The position numbers and the translations under genes were made by a program. Shown piece after piece: positions 47,713 to 60,067 of a DNA stretch of 64,000 bases. Each line of letters begins with the position of its first letter. Position 1 is the first letter of the stretch. Under the pieces are notes generated by a model that did not search any database, was not told the DNA's origin, and saw nothing but the letters and a program-made list of their open reading frames with translations. This DNA is from Saposhnikovia divaricata (lineage: Eukaryota > Streptophyta > Magnoliopsida > Apiales > Apiaceae). The stretch is taken from assembly GCA_036435485.1 (NCBI GenBank), contig CM071598.1, positions 42,174,501 through 42,238,500 of the forward strand, given 5' to 3'.

Positions 47713-48230
47713 TGATGGGGTAGCAGAAACTTCGATAACTTCGATGTGATGCTGCTGAAGATAGAGACAAATCACAAAAAGAAACTATAGAATTCTTGTG
47801 CATGGGTGAGTTTGGATAGGATCAGTAATTTTGATCGGATCAGTTTAAATTCTTATCCAAATTTATTTAGTTTACTTATTTTTTATCTTCCCTAAATATA
47901 CGAAATTTTTTTGAATGTTTCATGATTTAGAAATTGAAGTATGTGTTAATTATACTAACTTAACTTCTAATACAAAAAGCAACTAGATAGGAAGGACCAA
48001 CCTACATTCTTATCTGAATTCATGTAAATATTAGGATAGGATCCATTTTTTAAATCGGATTTAATTAGATTAAATAGTGCATCTTTTGAAGACAAATCAA
48101 TATCGGTTCAATTAAGATCATGATACACATTTTGTCAAAAAAAAAAAAGACATGATGTACAATTCAATTAATATCTTTTTAAAATTAAAATTTATATGTT
48201 AATATTAAAATCTAGAATATTGGAACAATT

Positions 48231-48283
<53 letters not shown>

Positions 48284-49257
48284 TTTACACGTTCAATTTA
48301 ATTATTATGTGTTTTATCTTGAATTCTTAGAACTTGATTTGGATGATTTTACAACCTACGTGAAATTAACAAAATAATTTTTAATTTAGTGATGATTTAA
48401 CAGTTTTCTCTAATTAAAACTACCAAGAAACAAAAAAGAGATGAAATTGATGTTTTTTTATATTGAAATTCTATTCTACTGAGGAAATCTACTTATATTT
48501 GGTTTTGATTATCAGAATAACCTTCTTCCACATACAATTTTTAATAATAAGTGTAGGAGGAATTTTGTCTAAAACTTTGGTAGTTGGTAGTCCGGTCTTC
48601 AATACGATAAAATAAATAAGAACTGTTATATCTTAAAATAAATATATAAAAAATGTTGGATCTAACATAAAAAATATTTAATATTTAAACATGTAAACTA
48701 AAAAATGTATTTATACTGAAATACGAAAAAGTGTTTGTCAATGATTTAAATCATATATAATTAGGTTTTCTATATTAAATAGAATTATTAATGTACGTAT
48801 TCTACACTAAATAAGATTAATGTAAAAATTTGTAATTATATTTTCTCTTGAGATTCTAAGTGTTTTCATTTGGATAATAATTGTTAAATCATCACTAAAT
48901 TAAAGATAATTTTATGAGTTTCGCGTGGACTACAAAATCATCCAAATCTGATTTCTATATCTAGAGATAGAGCCTAAATAGTAAATATGAACCTTTTTTA
49001 ATATTAATAAATAAATAAATAAAATTCAGTTCTAATACAATCTTTTATATCCTTTTCAGATTATAACTTCTTTTTAAAATTAAATTCTAATACAAACTTT
49101 TTAATTATATCATTTTTAGATTATAATTTTCTTTGTAATATGATATAATCTTGATCGTCTATTTTTTAAAATATTATATTCGACGGTTGAGATTATTTTG
49201 GTGGTATAGTGACTAAACCAAAATTATGGATAAGATCCCTCTTACACTTATCATATA
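47713..49257. repeat. CAD upstream segment of copy 4
   Basis: Near-identical to 62709-64000 (copy 5) and, up to about 48530, to copy 3's upstream flank. It includes a (TA)n run at 48236-48278. The part from about 48990 is homologous to 4740-5000. No gene seen. Confidence 0.82.
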
Positions 49258-50037
49258 CTAGCTTATAACCCGTGCGATGCACGGATTTCTTTTGATATGT
49301 TATAATTTTTATTTAATATTATAATTAGTTTTTTATATAATTATTATTTTAATATTTTTTTACTTTTAATTTATTACAATTTCATATACCCATGTTCATG
49401 TATTATACTCATATTTCCTTATTATTAGCAACGTATATTGATTTTTAATATATTTTATTAATGATTGGAATATAAGGTGTGATATTTTTGGGTATATATA
49501 ATGACTGCAAGATTAGTTTTAAATTAAAATATAACATGTTTTAATTACAAAATGAATCTTAATAATTGCAAGTTATGGTACAATTTTAGGTCTTTATAAA
49601 ATGTATTATCTTCAATTATCATTCATTATATTATTATATTATTTAAATAATTAGGATAGCCGTACCGAAAATCAAACCGAGAAACTTTCAATGTTTTAGT
49701 AAAGGTATAAGAATTTTTATATATTTTAATAATGATTGGAAAATATGATGTAATATTTTCAGGTATGTATTAATGATTGCAAGATAAAATTTTAAATTAA
49801 AAAGTTATGTGCATTAATATTAAAAGAAATATTAATAACCGGAAGATATGATATGATTATGTTTTTAAGTGTTTATAAAAGATAATATATTCAACTAAAG
49901 TAAATGTGAAAAAGGCAACCGGCTAATTACCATTAATTACATTATATTATTATTATTTATTTTAATAATTAGGATAACGAAACCGAAAACCAAACCGACA
50001 AACTTTTAATCTTTCGGCTTTAATATAATAGTATAGA
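49258..50037 (-). mobile_element. Non-autonomous Helitron, 780 bp
   Basis: On the minus strand it starts TCTATACTATTATATTAAAG at 50037 and ends with hairpin CCGTGC-ATC-GCACGG, then 11 nt, then CTAG at 49261-49258. It lies between A (50038) and T (49257). The paralogous site at about 5010-5030 is uninterrupted at the same point. It is the same family as the Helitron at 5115-6649, shorter, and without coding capacity. Confidence 0.9.
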
Positions 50038-50396
50038 TAAGGATATAATGGGCTTAATAATTATTTATAAAATACTTTGGATTGATAATTACTTAATATC
50101 AAGAGATTTTTTTTATAATTCATATTGAATGTCTCCTATTATATTATTTTTAACACATGGATTGAGTGCATTAAAATTTTTTTTAATTAATAATTAAATG
50201 TAATGGATTATCACATAATTTATAATTTTACTGAATATCTTATATTTCAATATACTTTTTAAAATTTAAACTAAATATTCCTAAAGTTTTAAAATTCAAG
50301 AACACAATTTAATTTTTTTGATTAAAGAAATAGGCCATGATATGTTAGTATGTCACTCCCTTTGTCCCGCCAAATAGTTAAAATTTCAAAATAGGG
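50038..50396. other. AT-rich intergenic DNA with a possible Stowaway-like end
   Basis: No gene. CACTCCCTTTGTCCCGCCAA at about 50354 resembles the CTCCCTCCGTCCC terminus of plant Stowaway MITEs, but no partner end was found. Confidence 0.4.
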
Positions 50397-50750
50397 TGTT
50401 TGACACGTGTTGATGAGTGGATTTTGTCAAAACTTTTGAGAGGTTTACGGTGCGTTGTAGAGGCTAACGATCAACTGTTCAATGGAAGATTTGGATTATG
50501 TTTTTGGGGGTGAGCTGAGCTCGAGTAGGGATGGCAAAAATACCCGACCCGATGGATATCCGATCCGATCCGATCCGTTTGGATCTACCCAAACCCGATT
50601 TTTTGGATTTGGATTTGGATTTGGATCTTATTTTTGGACCCGAAAGAGTTTGGATCTGGATTTGGATCTTAGGTGTTCCGATCCGATACCCGACCCGAAA
50701 CCCGAAATCCGATCCAAAGCCCATCCGAACCCGAAACCCGATTAAAAACC

Positions 50751-50799
<49 letters not shown>

Positions 50800-51870
50800 G
50801 AATTATTAAATATATTAATATCTTACTTAATTTTATAACCATGATACATATTACATAATTTACATACATTTCACTAATTATTGTATCATTTCATTATTAA
50901 TATTTACATGTACTTAATCTAATTATTGTTTATTATATCATTTTATTATTAATATTTACAATTAATAGTTAAATAATCAATTTTTCTTTTAATTATAATA
51001 TTTTAGTAATTCGGGTTCGGGTCTCGGATCTCGGGTAAAATCCAAACATTCGGGTTTCGGGTAAAATCCGATCCGATCCGAAATCCGTTGGATCCGTGTC
51101 CGGGTCTTAGTTTTCGGGTATTTTTCGGGTCCGGGTCGGGTCCGGGTCCTGTCAAAAAAATCGGGTCTGGATCTGGATATTGAAAAACCCGACCCGACCC
51201 GACCCGTTGCCATCTCTAAGCTCGAGGGTGTCTCCAATAATCTCAGGTGCCTTTAGAGAAAATTAGAGAGCTAGATTCGTCTTACCCTCAAGGTGCCTAC
51301 GTACCCTTTATATAGGAATCAAGCTCACGTAGTTCTAATGCTAAGCTGATTCTGCTTGACCAGCTATATTCGGTTTTCTAGTTCGTGTTGGACTCAGGTT
51401 CCTTTAGAGTTTACCACGAAATGGTTGGCTAAGTAGAGTAGAACTCGAGTTCGTGCCCTACTATAATTCTCTCGTCTATAATTAGAGGCATTCTAGGATC
51501 AATTACGCCCTAGAAGTACACTCCAATAATAAGTCTATTTTTAGGTATCTGTACCTGCACAAATAACAAACTTGTTAGGCTGGATAACTCTTCTGATGTC
51601 TTCATATGCTCTTAACGCACTCTGTGGCTGTTGCTATGCTAACTCGAACTCTTCCATGGGGAGGAACCTGGTCATTTAGTAATCTGCTCAGCTTCCGGAC
51701 CTTCGGGAACCTCCTGATATTCATAGTTTCTTGGTCATCTCTCTGTCTGATCCTCATTTCTTCATGTCTGGTCTTCATATCTTGTACTAGATCCATCTTC
51801 TGGCTCGTATGGATTGGACCCTATGGCTTAATGGGCCTAAATTCAGCTCATGGTAATTTTGGGCACAACA
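50397..51870 (-). repeat. LTR of a minus-strand LTR retrotransposon, interrupted by a MITE
   Basis: On the minus strand it reads TGTTGTGCCCAAAATTACC at 51870 and ends CGTGTCAAACA at 50397 (TGTT...AACA ends). A TATATAAAGGG promoter box lies near 51310, followed by TACGTAGGCACCTTGAG, a common start of plant Ty3 R regions. A purine tract sits just outside its 5' end at 51871-51890, as expected of a 3' LTR. The partner LTR is not present in the window. Confidence 0.7.
50526..51218. mobile_element. hAT-type MITE 1
   Basis: 693 bp with inverted ends TAGGGATGGCAA and TTGCCATCTCTA and an 8-bp target duplication AGCTCGAG (50518-50525 and 51219-51226). Both ends are packed with CCCGACCCG/CCGATCCGA words. 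The AT-rich centre includes a (TA)n run near 50755-50797. It is nested inside the minus-strand LTR. Short frames across the CCCGATCC tracts are artefacts. Confidence 0.93.
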
Positions 51871-52873
51871 ACTACCCCCCGGTTCCTTGAAATCATGTAA
51901 TGTGAAAGGAACCTATTCAGCTTTCTATCATGAGGTCCAATGCTGTATCATTCTCCTTAATATACCTTAATTAGATATCCTGTATCCAAGCCTACATGAG
52001 CTAACTCTTCGTAAGAAACAGGACACAAGATATTTTTAGTTGGTATAAACTGTGTTAGCTTCCTTTCTTATAAGGAACCTGCTCTTCTGGTATTCTCTTC
52101 TGAATTTTCTTCAAACTCCTTTTCTTCAAATTGCAGATCTCAAAATCAACATACAGTCTTCATTCAGCTTCCCATGTGATATAGCTGGTCGCTCAACATT
52201 ATCACGTCTCTTTGAATTTTTACAATTTTAAAATTCGGGAGAGGATAATGGTTGGCTGTAAATATTTTCAAGAGATAATTCAAAATTCGAATTACTCTTA
52301 TCGTTTACCGAAGCTGTAGTTAATGTAGTCTCTTCCAAAGGTTCACACGCCTCCTGCGCGTGTACCACCTCAGTATCTACTCTAATCTTTGGAGGCCACG
52401 TGTACATGGCTGTCTCTCATTTACCTTAGCTATATAGACACGCGACTTGGTTCGTCTTCATCTTTTACCTTTACCAAATACTTACTAAACCCTTAGAGAA
52501 AGAAAAGAAGGAGTCCGACGGTCACCCATTCCATCTAGCTTCCTCGTCAACATTTCTTCAATCGAAGGTATGAATCCAACACATTTCTTTCTGTTCTCTC
52601 ATAATCTTGACTTGATTGTTAACTATCTGCTCATTTCAATCTTGCATGTCGTCTTCTTCTTTTCTGTTCGTCTTTCATGGCTGTATCTGTTTTTACACTC
52701 CATGTTTCACACACTATTATTCACTATACCTTGTGTAGTAATTGTTTATTCGTCGATTCACAATCGTATTCTCATAACTTTACCATTACCTTTGATTATC
52801 TGTTCATCTGTCTTCATCCGTTCCAAATTCGTGTCATTGCCCACGTATGTCTTTGTCGATGCATAGCCATGGT
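51871..52873 (-). mobile_element. 3' internal remnant of the minus-strand LTR element
   Basis: It begins (minus strand) with the polypurine tract GGAACCGGGGGGTAG next to the LTR. The rest is noncoding. A plus-strand TATATAGACACGCG box near 52433 and small open frames are not supported as a gene. It is cut by the gag-only Ty3 element at 52874. Confidence 0.55.
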
Positions 52874-54678
52874 TGTAATATCCACTATTTTTTTGTAATT
52901 AATTATAGCTTTATGATATTATTTTACGAAATGAAAATTTTGATGTTGTAATATTGTATTTATTTTCTTTTCTACTTAAACGATTACTTGATTTAAAGGA
53001 TGTATAAAAAAACGTAAAAGTAGTTGGTTAGTTAGGATAAGAAGGATTTAAATTGTGATATGTTAACTTAGCGTATCTTTAATCTTTTAAATCAAATCTA
53101 ACACTATCTTTAAGTTAATATTTAAAAAAGAGTCCCCTATTCATTTTGTTCATTTTCTTTTTACTGCAGAAAGGTACGTTCCTTTCCTTGACACCATACT
53201 TGATTATTCTATGTGCTACTTGCTGCCATGACTTTAGTGGGTGTTTATATTTACTAATTAATTTAACTTGAATAGATTATATAATTGATTTGCACATGTG
53301 AACATTAATTTGTATTTACAATGTTTAGCATGTCCATAACTGGCGAAGGTTTTGTGAAGTTCCATTTTATTGTATGATTTATTGATCTATGTTTACAAAT
53401 TCGATTATTTATTAATTGAGTATGAATAATGAATTGTATAAATTGATTTCACTCTCCTTATTTATGTTATTTCTTTTAGAATAGATTTTTGTGTGATATA
53501 TATATTAACTCCATAATTGATATACATATTTGTTTCTTTATAAAAGATGATTCTGGTGGTTTTAAATTTGGATCTACAGACTCCAAATTCACGTGCATGT
53601 CCAGCAGGTTGTTTGGTGCATAAATTCACTTTGTATTGTTATTATAATAATAAAAATATGTTTTTCATCCTGATTTCATGACTTAAACTTGTTATAGAAT
53701 GTAATTATGTTCATGCATGCGTGTCTGATGAGCCATGTTTAATGCTATAGGCTATAGCATTATTATTACAAGTCTGTGCAAGTCCTAGTGTTAAAATGTG
53801 TGCGCTTTATTATTTGTTTACAGCCTGTCAATACCTACAGTAATATTAATCATTGTTAAACATTATTTAGGATCGACTCGTGTTTACTTATTTGAGTGGT
53901 TATCGCTAGTAAGGTAAGTTAACTTTTCGTGCTCTCCGGTATATTTTTAAAATGTTTTAATATTTGAAATGTTGTTAAATTATTTTTAATATTTTTGTTA
54001 CGAAAATTTGGATCGAGTATGATTTTTAGATATAAGAATTCCCAGCTAGCTATGACTTATGAACCCGTTAGTAATTGCATATAGTTCCGGAACTAGCCTA
54101 TGATACCTTACTAGGGCGTGCTTTTTATGATGCCTTCGGGAGTGCACACTTTATGATACCTTAGTAAGGGGCGCATTATTGACAATTATGAACCTATGAT
54201 ACTGTGTCACCAGGTATTTGTGACCTTAGCGAACTGTGGAATTTATTATACGTTTTTGGATTTTTATTCTGAAACTATGATTTACGAATTATAAAATTGT
54301 GAAATTTGATTTATGAATATTTGTAAAATAGTGTTGTGAAACTTACTTGATGCACTAGTTAGTTCGATTAGTTTTCTTGCTGGGCCGTGTAGCTCATTAT
54401 TTGTGAATTTTCAGGTACTTAGCGAATGAGCTTGCTTGGGGATTGGATTAGAGTTGAACTATGTCACTTAATAAACGTTCTAGTTTCTAGCTATTTTATT
54501 TGAGGAGCTGCGTCTCTATGGATTTTGGTTTTACATTGGATTATTTCATTTAGTATCATTTCCAGATTTTAGAATATTTTTACGATATTTTGGGATTTCG
54601 TTTTATGAGTTTATTAAATTTGAATTTTGTTCGATAATTTTATTGATTGTTAATAGTCCGAAAAGTCGGGCTGTTACA
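52874..54678 (+). repeat. 5' LTR of the gag-only Ty3 element
   Basis: 1,805 bp, starting TGTAATATCCACTATTTTTT and ending GGGCTGTTACA. It contains the uninterrupted target TTAATGCT (53739-53746) that is occupied by a hAT MITE in the other LTR. Confidence 0.9.
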
Positions 54679-54680
54679 GT

Positions 54681-54692
54681 TGGTATTAGAGC
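54681..54692 (+). other. Primer-binding site (tRNA-Met type)
   Basis: TGGTATTAGAGC lies two bases after the LTR. It differs by one base from the standard TGGTATCAGAGC. Confidence 0.82.
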
Positions 54693-54936
54693 AGACTTCT
54701 CTTCGGAATGTATTAGGTATGGGACTAGTACATTTCCTATGGAGCGTTTTACAATCCTGTAGACTTCCGCTTAGGATTGACCCGTAGGGTAGTGAATTAA
54801 ATTTTGGGCTGATGTTCTTGCTTATGTGAATTTTGACATATGTGATTTTTTTTGTGTTATTTGATTTTGTGTGCTATGTGATCGTTCTTTGTGCATCTAA
54901 AAGTCTTATTTTATTTGTGAAGGGAAGTAAGGAAAC

Positions 54937-55950
54937 ATGAGCACTCGAGGCCGAGGCAGAGGTAACGGAAACAACAACCACAACAACCACGACAACAACA
55001 ACAATGATGGGGGTAATATGTTTAACCAGCTAGCGCAAACCATAGCTACACTTGTTGGGAACCAGCAACCGGCTCAACGAAGCATTGTATCGGAGTTCAA
55101 GCGGTTAAATCTTCCTACGTTTGATGGTGCAACAGATCCAGCTATTGTCGAAAAATGGACACAAGAAATGGAAAAGGCATTTGAGCTGATGGGAAGTAAC
55201 GATGCACAGAAAGTAACTTTAGCTGTGTATCAGTTGCAGGGCAGTGCTTATGACTGGTGGCTGATGGAGTAGAGAAGAAACGAGGCAAATCCTGATCCTG
55301 TTACCTGGGAAAGATTCAAGGCTGCATTGACTGACAAGTATGTCCCGAGAACTGTGCGCGTTCAAAAAGAGAGGGATTTTATCAGACTTGAGGAAGGAGG
55401 CAGAACAGTGATAGAGTATGAAGCAGAATTTTCGAAGCTCTCTAAGTACGCTCCTACTTTGGTTGCAGATGAAGCTAGTCGAGCTAGAAGACTGGAAGAG
55501 GGATTTAGGGCTGACATTAGGCATGCAGTCGCAAATTTTGAGCTAAATACGTACGAGCAAGTTCTTAATAAGGCTCTTGTAGTTGAAAGAGGTTTGATAG
55601 ACGCAAAGAAGAAAGATGAAGATGGTAAGAAGAGGAACGAGCCTGCAAGTGGATTCAATGATAATGGGCCAGCAAACAAGTTTGGCAATCGAGGATTTGG
55701 TGGAAATGTGAGTAAGGGAACTCAAGGGAACAAACTTCAATGTTCTAGGTGCGGTCGTAATCATTTGGATAAAGACTGTCGATGGAACACAGGCGCTTGT
55801 TTTAGTTGTGGCGAGATGGGACATCGAGTTGCAGAATGTCCGGAACGCGATCCGACCAAAGACAAGAATGATGCAAATAAAGGTACTTTGGCAACTCTTC
55901 TCGGACCTACCTACGGACGAGTGTATCAACACCAACCGAAACAGGATTAA
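54937..55950 (+). pseudogene. Ty3 gag with one internal stop
   Basis: The frame of 337 codons plus stop starts at MSTRGRGRGNGNNN. A Gly/Asn-rich N-terminus is followed by the capsid region (LPTFDGATDPAIVEKWTQEM, then YDWWLME) and two zinc knuckles, C-x2-C-x3-H-x4-C (CSRCGRNHLDKDC) and C-x2-C-x4-H-x4-C (CFSCGEMGHRVAEC). An in-frame TAG at 55270-55272 directly follows the capsid word WWLME, and the same frame continues to 55950. One change explains the stop. The protein would form particles for RNA packaging; here enzymes would have to be supplied by a relative. The rest of the frame is clean. Confidence 0.9.
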
Positions 55951-56064
55951 GGTATGAATTTATTTGCTATGTAATTTCATTTTGAAATAATGTGTTGTTT
56001 ATGAAGTTGTTGCATTTACGTGTATTTTATGTTTCGCGTAAATTTGAGGACAAATTTTTTTTTT

Positions 56065-56077
56065 AAGGAGGGTAGAA
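56065..56077 (+). other. Polypurine tract of the gag-only element
   Basis: AAGGAGGGTAGAA immediately upstream of the 3' LTR. Confidence 0.82.
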
Positions 56078-57826
56078 TGTAATATCCACTATTTTTTTGT
56101 AATTAATTATAGCTTTATGATATTATTTTACGAAATGAAAATTTTGATGTTGTAATATTGTATTTATTTTCTTTTCTACTTAAACGATTACTTGATTTAA
56201 AGGATGTATAAAAAAAACGTAAAAGTAGTTGGTTAGTTAGGATAAGAAGGATTTAAATTGTGATATGTTAACTTAGCGTATCTTTAGTCTTTTAAATCAA
56301 ATCTAACACTATCTTTAAGTTAATATTTAAACAAGAGTCCCCTATTCATTTTGTTCATTTTCTTTTTACTGCAGAAAGGTACGTTCCTTTCCTTGACACC
56401 ATACTTGATTATTCTATGTGCTACTTGCTGCCATGACTTTAGTGGGTGTTTATATTTTCTAATTAATTTAACTTGAATAGATTATATAATTGATTTGCAC
56501 ATGTGAACATTAATTTGTATTTACAATGTTTAGCATGTCAATAACTGGCGAAGGTTTTGTGAAGTTCCATTTTATTGTTTGATTTATTGATCTATGTTTA
56601 CAAATTCGATTATTTATTAATTGACTATGAATAATGAATTGTATAAATTGATTTCACTTTCCTTATTTATGTTATTTCTTTTAGAATAGATTTTTGTGTG
56701 ATATATATATATTAACTCCATAATTGATATACATATTTGTTTCTTTATAAAAGATGATTCTGGTGGTTTTAAATTTGGATCTACAAACTCCAAATTCACG
56801 TGCATGTCCAGCAGGTTGTTTGGTGCATAAATTCACTTTGTATTGTTATTATAATAATAAAAATATGTTTGTCATCCTGATTTCATGACTTAAACACTTG
56901 TTATAGAATGTAATTATGTTCATGCATGCGTGTCTGATGAGCCATGTTTAATGCTTAGGGATGGGAAAAAAATCCGATCCGACGGATACCCGATTCGAAA
57001 TCCGATTTTTTATCCGATTCGAACCCGATTTTTTGGATTTGGATATGGATTTAAATTTTAAACCCGAAAGATTTTGGATATGGATATGGATTTCATGAAA
57101 CCCGATCCGAAACCCGATCCGAAACCCGAAACCCGATCGAAACCCGATCAAAACCCGAGCCAAACCCGAAACCCGAAAAATACCCGATTTTTATTTATTA
57201 TATTTTATATATTATATATTATATATTATATACAAATGTATATTATAAATACATATTATACATATTGGGCTCTAATAAGACCACATTACCTTAGGCCCAT
57301 TAGGGTTTAAAACCATTTTTAAACTTAGTTAGTATATATTAAAAGCTTGATGTGTTTGTTGAGTCGTGGTATATTAAATGCTTGATGTGTTTGTTGAGTC
57401 GTGATACCTGGATGATGATGTCGGTGGTGATAACAATAGAATACTACACTCTAATGGCTAGTTAGCACCCTGACTGAAGTGAATATTGATAAAATTAATA
57501 TACATGTTGGATTACATATTTTAACTTACTTACACTATTTTTTTTATTTTTTTGTTAAGCGACTTATTTACACTATTTTAAATTTTGAATACCCGAAAAA
57601 AACCCGATCCGATCCGAAACCCGACGGATTTGGATTTGGATATTGAGTTTTGGATCCGAAACCCGATACGATCCGAAACCCGAAAATATTTGGATTTGGA
57701 TTTGGATTTTGCAAAACCCGAGCCGAACCTGACCCGTTCCCATCCCTATTAATGCTATAGGCTATAGCATTATTATTACGAGTCTGTGCAAGTCCTAGTG
57801 TTAAAATGTGCGCGATTTATTATTTG
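56078..57826 (+). repeat. 3' LTR of the gag-only element, truncated and carrying a MITE
   Basis: Matches the 5' LTR from its first base, with few differences, up to the word TTTATTATTTGT. The last ~850 bp of the LTR are missing. The hAT MITE at 56956-57748 accounts for its extra length. Confidence 0.9.
56956..57748. mobile_element. hAT-type MITE 2
   Basis: 793 bp with inverted ends TAGGGATGGGAA and TTCCCATCCCTA and an 8-bp target duplication TTAATGCT (56948-56955 and 57749-57756). The unoccupied site is in the other LTR at 53739-53746. The termini are rich in AAACCCGATCC words like MITE 1, and the interior is AT-rich and noncoding. Confidence 0.95.
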
Positions 57827-60024
57827 TATCTTTAATTATACGTCTCATCTATAAATTTGAAGACTTATAATACTTCTATTATAACTTTTAATTGTATCTT
57901 TTTTTATAAATGTGAACTCTTTTTCTCCATAAAATATAATTGTTATACTACTTCCAATATAACTTTTAATTAAATGGCTTACAAACACCTATTTTACTTC
58001 CAATTGAACTTCTCTATAAATTCGAACTCTTATCCTCTATAAATTCGAACTCTTATCCTCTATAAATTCGAACACCTATTCTATTTTCAACAAAATTTTT
58101 AATTATATGTTTGTTCTATAAATTCGAACTCTCCTCCTTTATAAATTCGAACACCTATTCTACTTCTACTTTGTTAAAAGAAATTCTGTTTTCAGTAATT
58201 TAAACCCTAAAATTCTAAAATATTAGAAAAATAGATTGAGAGTATTTAAGAGATGCCACATAATCTTCCCTCATATATTAACAATATAATTAATGGGAAA
58301 AAAAAGTATCTAAAGCACATAATAGAGAAGTTATCTATTATGTTAATATTAGATAAATGACTTGTACCTGCAAAAGTTTCAGACGAAGCACTACCCTTTT
58401 CCAAAGAAGACGAATTTTAGCCTTTAATCCTAATACATGTAGTGTGTTAAAAAATCGAAAACAACTTATACTCTAAAAAATTAATATGACCATGACTAAT
58501 GATTAATTAATAAAAAATTATAAATTAATATTATTTTCGTGAAATTGTGCATTAGAAAAGACCTGCAAGAAAATAGCAAATCATGAACCGATTTATTAAA
58601 CGAATTTCCATTATATCACAAATCAAGTTTATCTAGTATTTAACCAACTAAGTAACAAAACAAATAAACGAATAAATAGATTAACGTATATAGCTGTTGA
58701 GAAATGTCTATTCGTGTTTAAAGCGTATATGTTACTTCTGCAAAGTAATTCATCATTCTTTTTTTATTATCTATTTTTAAATAATCGTTTTGATTGTTTT
58801 TTAATTTATTGTATGTGTTAGTTATTATGTATAATATTTTAACAAAAATTTTAAATAAATGATAAAATTAATAACTGACAGCATGTATACATACTGATTT
58901 GATGGAAATATTAATTACATGAATAAGCTAATCTTATAATCTAAAGAGCGCTGAAAGTTATTTGATTTAATATCAACGATTAATTTAAAAAACTATTATT
59001 AAGAAATTAATAATAATTGATGTTATAGTCGTATATTACACTCACCAAATATCATTATATCGAATTTAGCCACTGACTTGGTGAATTTTGGTTTCCATTC
59101 ATTCACCCTCTATTTCAAAAGCACCTTTTTTTGCTAGGCACTTTTTTGAAAGCTTTCTGCAAGAAAAAAAAAATGAGAACGTTAGCTGTGGACTACAGAA
59201 CAGTATCAAAAAGTAATAGTTATGATCTGGATGGATATAATTAATGATCAATCTTTATTAACTATATATATACCCACACGTAACAATTTATATTATTGTA
59301 GAAGAAGTAATTCGTTATATTTTGAATTATAAATTCAAAATATTTAACTATATGTCTGTTCTATATTTAATTAACTTATATAAAAAAATATAATTTAAGA
59401 AGATCGTACTTTCTATAAAATATTTAATTATATGTCTGTACTATATATTCAAACACATATTCTACTTTTAATAGAACTTTTATTTATATGTTTTTTCTAT
59501 AAATTCAAACTCTTATTCTCTATGAATTCGAGCTCCTATTCTAGTTCCAATAGAACTTTTAATCATATGCGTTATAAATACTTATTCTACTTCCAATAGA
59601 ACTTCTAATCATATGTCTTCCCTATACATTCGAATTCTTCTCCTCTATAAATTCGAACACCTATTCTATTTCTAATATGTTAAATGATATTTTTCTACTT
59701 CTAATATAACTTTTATTTATTTATTTTTTCTATAAATTCAAATTCTTATTCTCTATAAATTCGAACTCTTATTCTACTTGCAATAGAACTTTCAATCATA
59801 TGCATTATAAATACTTATTCTACTTCCAATAGAACTTCTAAACATATGTCTTACCTATAAATTTGAACTCTTCTCCAATATAAATTCAAACACCTATTCT
59901 ACTTCTAATATGTTAAGAGATATTTTTACATTTATTAGTGTTTAAAATTCTAAAATTCTAGAAAATTAGAAAAATAGATTGAGATGATCTTAGAGTGCCA
60001 CCTAAGCGCCCGCGTATCCTCTTT

Positions 60025-60067
<43 letters not shown>

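Larger units (their letters stand above)
52874..57826 (+). mobile_element. Gag-only Ty3 retrotransposon (TR-GAG-like), 3' truncated
   Basis: 5' LTR, primer site, gag, polypurine tract and a truncated 3' LTR in order. Only about 115 bp separate the gag stop (55950) from the polypurine tract, so protease, RT, RNase H and integrase are missing. Gag resembles that of Tekay/Del chromoviruses. The 3' LTR is cut at about 57826, where the CAD copy 5 array unit begins. Confidence 0.88.

Noticed and set aside
50479..51237. Frames rich in SDP/RNP/GSG words over the CCCGATCC tracts
   Set aside because: Produced by the GC-rich subterminal repeats of the hAT MITE and open in several registers on both strands.
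52430..52900. Possible plus-strand gene start (TATATAGACACGCG box and 73-98 codon frames)
   Set aside because: Frames are hydrophobic, low complexity and unspliced, with no homology. The region reads better as retroelement remnant.
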